This document shows positions 7,350 through 12,057 of a DNA stretch of 13,848 nucleotides, piece by piece; the first letter of the stretch is position 1, and each line of letters starts with the position of its first letter. Below the pieces are notes generated by a model. It ran no database searches and was not told the DNA's origin. It was given only the letters and a program-made list of their open reading frames with translations. The position numbers were made by a program, and so were the translations under genes. Location of the stretch: assembly GCA_023151335.1 (NCBI GenBank), contig JAKLJF010000063.1:1-13848 (forward strand), given 5' to 3'. The stretch comes from Thermoanaerobaculia bacterium. Lineage in GTDB: Bacteria; Bacteroidota; Bacteroidia; Chitinophagales; Saprospiraceae.

Positions 7350-8057
7350 ATGCCTGTTCTCTACCTGATACCCGTCCCTATTGCCGAAAACGCCCTGCAC
7401 ACGGTACCGCCTTACGTGCAGGACATAGCCCGCCGGCTCGACGTATTTATCGTGGAGCGGGCCAAAACTGCGCGGCATTTTATCAAAAGCCTGGGGCCGG
7501 AAAAGCCGATCCAGGAAATGATATTTACGGAATTGCCGGAACACCGGCACTCCGCCGACGCCGAAAAAACCTTTCTGGAAACCATTGCGGCCGGTAAAGA
7601 CGTGGGCCTGCTCTCCGAAGCCGGTTGTCCCGGCGTTGCCGATCCGGGCGCCGGTATCGTGGCGCTGGCCCACCGCCATGGTGTTCGGGTAGTCCCGCTC
7701 GTTGGCCCTTCCTCCCTGCTGCTGGCCCTGATGGCCTCGGGTATGAACGGTCAGCGCTTTGCCTTTCACGGCTACCTCTCTCCCAAACGCCCCGAACTGG
7801 CCCGCGACCTGCGCCGCCTTGAACAACTGGCCCGCCAGCACGACCAAACCCAACTGTTCATCGAAACGCCCTACCGCGGTCAGATGGTGCTGGACGTCGC
7901 GCTGGACACCTTGCAACCTGATTCGGTTTTCGGGGTGGCGCTCGATTTAACGGGCACAGGAGAAATGATCCGCAGCTTGCCCGTGCGGGAATGGCGGAAA
8001 GCAGGAAAAGTGGAACTGGCCAAAGCGCCGGCCGTTTTTCTGATCGGGAAAAACTGA
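7350..8057 (+). CDS. SAM-dependent methyltransferase, RsmI / tetrapyrrole-methylase family
   Basis: A 235-residue member of the tetrapyrrole (corrin/porphyrin) methylase superfamily, closest to RsmI, which 2'-O-methylates C1402 of 16S rRNA. Visible motifs are LYLIPVPIAENAL (4-16), GLLSEAGCPGVADPG (86-100, the glycine-rich SAM-binding loop), VRVVPLVGPSSLLLALMASG (112-131), FAFHGYL (137-143) and FIETPYR (170-176). Canonical RsmI has about 280 residues and a loop reading SDAGTPxxSDPG; this protein is shorter and has SEAGCPGVADPG, so it is likely a Bacteroidota paralogue and its target may not be C1402. The ATG at 7350 is preferred over a TTG nine bases upstream that abuts the previous stop. It is probably cotranscribed with the SnoaL-like gene. 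Confidence 0.87.
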   Translation: MPVLYLIPVPIAENALHTVPPYVQDIARRLDVFIVERAKTARHFIKSLGPEKPIQEMIFTELPEHRHSADAEKTFLETIAAGKDVGLLSEAGCPGVADPGAGIVALAHRHGVRVVPLVGPSSLLLALMASGMNGQRFAFHGYLSPKRPELARDLRRLEQLARQHDQTQLFIETPYRGQMVLDVALDTLQPDSVFGVALDLTGTGEMIRSLPVREWRKAGKVELAKAPAVFLIGKN

Positions 8058-8116
8058 CTTTTTTCACCGCCCGAAATCCCGGATCAAAATAATTTTAAAA
8101 AATTTTAGCCTGCCTC

Positions 8117-8148
8117 TTGACAATCTGAAATCTTCGACGATATATTTG
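8117..8148 (+). promoter_or_regulatory. Candidate Bacteroidota promoter of the MarR gene
   Basis: TATATTTG at 8141-8148 matches the -7 consensus TAnnTTTG exactly. TTGACA starts at 8117, leaving 21 bases between TTG and the -7 box, near the usual spacing for a -33 TTG element. Transcription would start a few bases further on, within or beside the palindrome at 8159-8174. A GTG start at 8148 would overlap this box, which favours the ATG at 8172. Confidence 0.55.
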
Positions 8149-8158
8149 TGACATCAAA

Positions 8159-8174
8159 CATTGATATATCAATG
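8159..8174. promoter_or_regulatory. Perfect 16-bp palindrome, candidate MarR operator
   Basis: CATTGATATATCAATG is a perfect palindrome that begins ten bases after the -7 box and ends on the G of the MarR start codon (8172-8174). MarR dimers bind palindromes of about this size, and repressors of this family often block their own promoter, so autoregulation is likely. A related site is found at 8655-8668. Confidence 0.65.
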
Positions 8175-8633
8175 AAATCGAACGAACAGTTGAATAACGT
8201 GGTGAACTTTTTATTGGAACAGACGGTGCGCCAGATGCGCGGCTACGCCCAGCGGCAGTTGGATACTTTACAGGCCGGTATAACTGTCGATCAGTGGGTA
8301 TTGCTGAAGATCATCGATGAACGCGACAAAATTTCCCAGGTCGAATTGGCTCAGGTAGCGCATAAGGACACCGCCTCTGTTACCCGCATACTGGACCTGT
8401 TGCAGAAAAAAAGCCTGATCCAACGCATCGACGACGAACACGATCGCCGGAAATACCTGATCTCGCTAACCGGGGCAGGGAAGGCATTCGTAAAACTCCA
8501 TCTGCCTTTTATAAATGGTATACGCGAGCAAATCGTACAAGGACTTTCAAAAGAAGAAATCAAAACCTTGAAAGACATTCTGGAAAAGATCCGGCAAAAT
8601 GTGGCTCAGAGCGACCCCGATGTATTTCCATGA
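8172..8633 (+). CDS. MarR-family transcriptional regulator
   Basis: A 153-residue winged-helix regulator. The N-terminal dimerisation helices lie near 5-35. TVDQWVLLKIIDERDKISQVELAQVAHKDTASVTRILDLLQKKSLIQR (seen across 38-85) is the MarR helix-turn-helix, with recognition helix about 66-79. The wing IDDEHDRRKYLISLT (86-100) contains the family's conserved Asp-x-Arg-Arg. C-terminal dimer helices run from about 101 to 145. The ATG at 8172 is preferred over an in-frame GTG at 8148 because the latter overlaps the promoter box. It probably represses itself through the palindrome over its start codon and the next gene through the similar site at 8655-8668. The ligand is unknown. Confidence 0.93.
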   Translation: MKSNEQLNNVVNFLLEQTVRQMRGYAQRQLDTLQAGITVDQWVLLKIIDERDKISQVELAQVAHKDTASVTRILDLLQKKSLIQRIDDEHDRRKYLISLTGAGKAFVKLHLPFINGIREQIVQGLSKEEIKTLKDILEKIRQNVAQSDPDVFP

Positions 8634-8654
8634 ACCATTTTTTTTGATTAATTT

Positions 8655-8668
8655 ATTGATAAGTCAAT
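8655..8668. promoter_or_regulatory. Second MarR-type operator, upstream of the NTF2-fold gene
   Basis: ATTGATAAGTCAAT matches the core of the upstream palindrome, ATTGATATATCAAT, at 12 of 14 positions and keeps both perfect ATTGA/TCAAT arms. A further half-site ATATCAAT follows at 8676-8683. It lies 42 bases before the start of the 8710 gene. Control of that gene by the MarR protein is inferred from the shared site. Confidence 0.5.
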
Positions 8669-8709
8669 CATATAAATATCAATCATTTCACAATCAAAAT
8701 TTTTAAGCA

Positions 8710-9225
8710 ATGAAAACGCAACTTTTTTTTCTCGCACTCCTGCTGATCGGTGCAACTGCCTACACCCAACTGAGCACCCCCACAACCAGCGCCATCGGCG
8801 GCTGCGACCCTGCAGAAGCCGGCATCGGGCAGGCGCCTGCCCCTTTATCCGACCGCGAACTGATCGAAGACGCCATCAAACGTTTCATGCGCGGCGGCGA
8901 TGAATCGGACCTCGATGCGCTCCAGGCAGTGCTGCACGACCAGTTCCGCGTTGTGGTGAACCAGGGGGTGCTGGGCGGCGAAGCCCTGCGTACAGTGGAC
9001 AAAGCCACCTATCTGAGTATGATCAGCGCTAAAAAATGGGGCGGCGTTCCGCGCACCGTCAACATCGTATCCATATCCATTGCCGGCACGATTGCCGCCG
9101 CCGAGGTGCAAACGAGCAGCGTCCGGTCCGACATGACCTCTTTCCTGCATTTCGTAAAGGAGAAGGATGGTCAATGGCTCGTGGTGGGCGATACGCCATT
9201 TCCGGTAGCGAAGAAGGCCAGGTGA
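8710..9225 (+). CDS. Secreted NTF2-fold protein (putative lumazine-binding / DUF4440-like)
   Basis: A 171-residue exported protein. The signal peptide is about 1-19 (MKTQLFFLALLLIGATAYT). A low-complexity Thr/Pro/Ala region (20-47) precedes an NTF2-like domain (about 48-165): helix DRELIEDAIKRFMRGGDESDLDAL (48-71), FRVVVNQG (79-86), KATYLSMIS (98-106), the strand SISIAGTIAAAEVQTSS (121-137), then FLHFVKEKDGQWLVVGDTPF (145-164), which resembles the end of the Lumazine_bd_2 family. No catalytic residues can be named. It lies 76 bases after the MarR gene and has a MarR-type site upstream, so it is a likely member of the MarR regulon. The fold is the same type as the cytoplasmic gene at 6900, but the sequences are not visibly close. 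Confidence 0.75.
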   Translation: MKTQLFFLALLLIGATAYTQLSTPTTSAIGGCDPAEAGIGQAPAPLSDRELIEDAIKRFMRGGDESDLDALQAVLHDQFRVVVNQGVLGGEALRTVDKATYLSMISAKKWGGVPRTVNIVSISIAGTIAAAEVQTSSVRSDMTSFLHFVKEKDGQWLVVGDTPFPVAKKAR

Positions 9226-9253
9226 CATCGGGCCCTGTGCGGCCATCCGAATG

Positions 9254-9331
9254 CAGACGGGATCAACGGGATATGCAAGATCGTTATTTTCAGTATCTGG
9301 CATATCCTGTCGATCCCGTCTGTTTATTTTT
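9254..9331 (+). terminator. Long imperfect inverted repeat with T-rich tail, terminator-like
   Basis: The 23-base arms 9254-9276 and 9300-9322 are complementary at 21 positions, the two exceptions being wobble-type. They are followed by TTTATTTTT (9323-9331). After one mismatch the stem continues with AGAT/ATCT inside the 23-base loop. Each arm contains a tandem GGGATnnAC-type submotif, like the dispersed GGATnnAC repeats seen in many bacterial intergenic regions. It lies 28 bases past the NTF2-fold gene and probably ends its transcript, but may also be a dispersed repeat. Confidence 0.55.
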
Positions 9332-9384
9332 GATATTTAATCCGGCACCTGAGGGCCATGAGCCAAAAATAAGGCAAAAAAATC

Positions 9385-9416
9385 TTTCATAAAAAAACAA
9401 AATGTTTATACTTTTG
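9385..9416 (+). promoter_or_regulatory. Candidate Bacteroidota promoter of the DUF2911 gene
   Basis: TACTTTTG (9409-9416) matches TAnnTTTG exactly, and TTTC (9385-9388), one base from TTTG, lies 20 bases upstream as the -33 element. The DUF2911 start codon is 38 bases after the -7 box. The DNA between is A/T-rich, as usual before Bacteroidota genes. Confidence 0.5.
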
Positions 9417-9454
9417 AGCGAATATTCCATTCACTTTCACATAACCATAAAATT

Positions 9455-10351
9455 ATGCCGCAACACTTGTTCAACACACTCCGTTCTAACCCAAAACCCG
9501 CCAACCCTCTAACCAGAAACCTTCTGACCCTCCTGTTCATCCTGCTCGCCGCCGGTCTGTTCGCCCAGATCCGCACCCCGGCGCCCAGCCCGCTAGCCAC
9601 TTTATCGCAACCGGTCGGCCTGGCCAAGGTCAGCATCGAATACAGCCGCCCCTCGGTGAAAGGCCGTAAAATATTCGGCGATCTCGTGCCTTACAACAAA
9701 GTATGGCGCACCGGCGCCAACCGGATCACCACGATCAGTTTCGATCAGGAAGTGCGGCTGAACGGCCAGAAACTTCCCGCCGGCAGCTACGGCTGGTACA
9801 CTTTCCCCGGGGAAAACTTATGGCAGATCGCGTTGAACCGCGACGACAAACAATGGGGCGCTTATGCCTACGATGCGGCCAAGGACGTGCTGCGCCTGAC
9901 CCTCAAGCCGGAAAAGCTCGCCCAGAAAGTAGAACACCTTACCATCGAAATTGACAACTTTTCCTCCACTGCCGCCGACGTGGTGCTGAGTTGGGAAAAC
10001 ACGGCCGTGCGTTTCCGCGTCGAACACGACCCGCACGAGCAGATCATGGCGGCGATCAAAACCGAAACGGCCAAACCCGACGCCAACGTGGATACCTATT
10101 TCACAGCAGCAGAATACTACTACGACCACAATCTGGACATGAATCAGGCGCTCGTATGGGCCGACAAAGTGTTGGAAAAAGATAAAAACTGGTGGTCATA
10201 CTACCTGCGCGCCTCCATCGAGGCCAAACTGGGTCAATGTGACAAGGCAATTGCCGACGCCACCGTGGCGCTCGAAGGCGCCGAAAAGGACAAGGATGAT
10301 TCTTACATAAAAAAATCGAAACAAATCCTGGCGGATTGCAAAAAGAAATAA
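9455..10351 (+). CDS. DUF2911 domain protein with C-terminal TPR-like region
   Basis: A 298-residue exported protein. The N-terminus is long and polar (1-21), then a hydrophobic signal or anchor at about 22-38 (NLLTLLFILLAAGLFAQ). The DUF2911 domain (about 45-190) shows its typical motifs: LSQPVGLAKVSIEYSRPSVKGR (50-71), LVPYNKVWRTGANRITTISF (77-96), LPAGSYGWYTFPGE (107-120) and WQIALNRD (123-130). Residues about 205-298 form helical repeats of TPR character (ALVWADKVLEKDKNWWSYYLRASIEAKLGQCDKAIADA, 232-269). The biochemical role of DUF2911 is unknown; the family is frequent in Bacteroidota and probably acts in the periplasm. pxpB follows after 11 bases, so cotranscription is possible, though a functional link is not evident. 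Confidence 0.88.
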   Translation: MPQHLFNTLRSNPKPANPLTRNLLTLLFILLAAGLFAQIRTPAPSPLATLSQPVGLAKVSIEYSRPSVKGRKIFGDLVPYNKVWRTGANRITTISFDQEVRLNGQKLPAGSYGWYTFPGENLWQIALNRDDKQWGAYAYDAAKDVLRLTLKPEKLAQKVEHLTIEIDNFSSTAADVVLSWENTAVRFRVEHDPHEQIMAAIKTETAKPDANVDTYFTAAEYYYDHNLDMNQALVWADKVLEKDKNWWSYYLRASIEAKLGQCDKAIADATVALEGAEKDKDDSYIKKSKQILADCKKK

Positions 10352-10362
10352 AAACTAACGGT

Positions 10363-11070
10363 ATGCCCTGCCGTATTGCTCCGCTAGGCGACCGCGGCCT
10401 CCTGATTGATTGGGGTAACCGCATCGACGAGGCGCTGAACAGGCAGGTGCTGTCGCTTTGGGATCGCTTACGCCGGGCTTCGCCGCCCGGCGTAAGCGAT
10501 CTTGTGCCAGCCTATAGCTCCCTGACACTTATTTTCAATGCCCCTGACGCCCGTCATGGCGTTCCCGCGGCTACCGCCTATGACACGCTCCGCCGGCAAG
10601 TGGAGCATTTGCTGGCTAATCCTCCGGAAACGGAGGAAACGACCGGGCGTCAGATCCGTATTCCGGTTTGCTACGACCAGACAATGGCGCCCGACCTGCC
10701 GGCATTGGCAGCGCGTTGCGGATTGCCCGCAGACAAGGTTGTTGAACTGCACACGGGGCGTGAATACCGGGTATTTATGCTCGGTTTTCTGCCCGGATTC
10801 CCCTATATGGGAACGGTAGATGAACAAATTGCCACGCCCAGATTGTCAGAACCCCGATCCCGGGTACCCGCCGGCAGCGTGGGTATTGCCGGCGCCCAAA
10901 CGGGCATTTACCCCCTCGAATCGCCTGGCGGCTGGAACCTCATCGGTCGGACACCGCTCCGGCTGTTTGATGCGCAACGCGCCGAACCCACCCTGCTGCA
11001 ACCCGGCGACCGGGTGCGTTTTTTCCCCATCTCCCCGCGGGAGTTTCACCAAATCCAGGCCGGGTCGTGA
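10363..11070 (+). CDS. pxpB: 5-oxoprolinase subunit PxpB (KipI family)
   Basis: A 235-residue PxpB, one of three subunits of the bacterial ATP-dependent 5-oxoprolinase, which hydrolyses 5-oxo-L-proline (pyroglutamate) to glutamate; its Bacillus homologue KipI was first known as an inhibitor of the sporulation kinase KinA. Family motifs are LGDRGLLIDWG (8-18), PGVSDLVPAYSSL (42-54), GFLPGFPYMG (141-150) and RVPAGSVGIAGAQTGIYP..SPGGWNLIGRTPL (167-199). The ATG at 10363 is preferred over an in-frame ATG at 10336, which lies inside the previous gene and adds nine residues before the conserved start. The stop overlaps the GTG start of pxpC. A 17-bp perfect inverted repeat lies inside the gene at codons 34-47. 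pxpA is not nearby. Confidence 0.93.
   Translation: MPCRIAPLGDRGLLIDWGNRIDEALNRQVLSLWDRLRRASPPGVSDLVPAYSSLTLIFNAPDARHGVPAATAYDTLRRQVEHLLANPPETEETTGRQIRIPVCYDQTMAPDLPALAARCGLPADKVVELHTGREYRVFMLGFLPGFPYMGTVDEQIATPRLSEPRSRVPAGSVGIAGAQTGIYPLESPGGWNLIGRTPLRLFDAQRAEPTLLQPGDRVRFFPISPREFHQIQAGS
10462..10501. repeat. Perfect 17-bp inverted repeat inside pxpB
   Basis: Arms 10462-10478 and 10485-10501 are perfectly complementary (GATCGCTTACGCCGGGC and its reverse complement) around a six-base TTCGCC loop. The repeat is read through in frame as codons 34-47 of pxpB (D-R-L-R-R-A-S-P-P-G-V-S-D-L). Length comparison with remembered homologues suggests no insertion, since the PGV..VPAY motif keeps its place. 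Confidence 0.85.
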
Positions 11071-12047
11071 GCCTGCTTGTGCTGAAACCGGGACTGCTGG
11101 ATACGATCCAGGATCGCGGCCGATTCGGCTATGCGCATCTCGGCATCAATCCCACCGGCGTCATGGATATTAGCGCAATGAGCGTTTCCAATCTGTTGGT
11201 TGGAAATAAACCGGATGAAGCCGTGCTGGAAATGCACTTTCCGGCGCCGCGCCTGCGCTTCGAATCGGCCGCTTTGTTTGCCCTGACGGGTGCGGACTTC
11301 GATGCACGGTTGGACGGGCAGGTTGTGCCGGTACATACCCCGGTAGTAGCTGCCGCCGGCACCGCTTTGGAGTTCCGGAAGCCCTTGTCCGGCGCTCGTT
11401 GTTACCTGTCCGTTTCAGGCGGATTTGAGATGGAATCCTGGTTGGGCAGCCGGAGCACAAACCTGGCTGTTCAGGCAGGCGGTTTCCATGGACGGGCCCT
11501 GCAAACGGACGACGTGCTGCCTTTTCGCAGGGCGACAGATTACGGCGATATTTTAAAGGGTAAAAAGATAATTGTATTTCCGTGGAAAGCCGACGTGAGG
11601 GGATTGTACCCCGGTGATGAAACGCTGCGGTTTTTTCCGGGAGCGGAATACGAATGGTTAACACCCGGATCGAAAGAACGGCTGGTAACAACCCACTGGA
11701 AAATAACCCCGCATAGCGACCGAATGGGGTACCGTATTGAAGGCCCTGCATTGGACCGGAACGAAGCGGTGGAGCTGGTTTCTTCCGCCGTCGTGCCCGG
11801 TACGATTCAACTTTTGCCCAACGGGCAGTTTATCATCCTGATGGCCGACAGCCAGACAACCGGCGGTTATCCGCGTATCGGGCATGTTATCGGAGCCGAT
11901 ATGCCGGGGCTGGCGCAGATGCGGGTGGGGGAGGTTTTGCGTTTGCAGCAAGTAGATTTGCAGGCCGCCGAAGCAGCTAAAGCGGTGCAAATTCAAGGGT
12001 TGTTGCGAATGCGGTGGGGGATTTATTTTGCTCTTCACGCGGTCTGA
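11067..12047 (+). CDS. pxpC: 5-oxoprolinase subunit PxpC (KipA, biotin-dependent carboxyltransferase-like)
   Basis: A 326-residue PxpC, the partner of PxpB in the ATP-dependent 5-oxoprolinase complex. Motifs are KPGLLDTIQDRGRFGYAHLGI (7-27), GVMDISAMSVSNLLVGN (31-47), ALTGADFDARLDG (72-84), CYLSVSGGFE (112-121), LGSRSTNL (126-133), SDRMGYRIEGP (217-227) and VVPGTIQLLPNGQFIILMADSQTTGGYPRIGHV (242-274). The start is a GTG at 11067, overlapping the pxpB stop as GTGA, which indicates translational coupling; the reading opens with the family's usual LLVLKPGL. Related domains occur in urea amidolyase, hence the carboxyltransferase name. The stop lies within a hairpin shared with the end of alaS. 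Confidence 0.94.
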   Translation: MSLLVLKPGLLDTIQDRGRFGYAHLGINPTGVMDISAMSVSNLLVGNKPDEAVLEMHFPAPRLRFESAALFALTGADFDARLDGQVVPVHTPVVAAAGTALEFRKPLSGARCYLSVSGGFEMESWLGSRSTNLAVQAGGFHGRALQTDDVLPFRRATDYGDILKGKKIIVFPWKADVRGLYPGDETLRFFPGAEYEWLTPGSKERLVTTHWKITPHSDRMGYRIEGPALDRNEAVELVSSAVVPGTIQLLPNGQFIILMADSQTTGGYPRIGHVIGADMPGLAQMRVGEVLRLQQVDLQAAEAAKAVQIQGLLRMRWGIYFALHAV

Positions 12048-12057
12048 CAGACCGCGT
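12037..12057. terminator. Hairpin between convergent pxpC and alaS ends
   Basis: ACGCGGTCT (12037-12045) and AGACCGCGT (12049-12057) form a perfect 9-bp stem with a three-base GAC loop. It includes the pxpC stop codon and touches the first base of the alaS stop. The palindrome would form on both transcripts, as a bidirectional terminator does, but neither side has a clear T-run. Confidence 0.45.

Noticed and set aside
6873..7916. Minus-strand open frame of 347 codons opposite the SnoaL-like and methyltransferase genes.
   Set aside because: Both plus-strand genes have conserved motifs; the antisense translation has no recognisable motif and crosses a gene boundary.
8148..8171. GTG at 8148 as an alternative start for the MarR protein.
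   Set aside because: The codon overlaps the TATATTTG promoter box, and the added eight residues are the translated operator region; ATG at 8172 fits better.
10336..10362. ATG at 10336 as start of PxpB.
   Set aside because: It is inside the preceding gene and adds nine lysine-rich residues ahead of the conserved beginning of the family.
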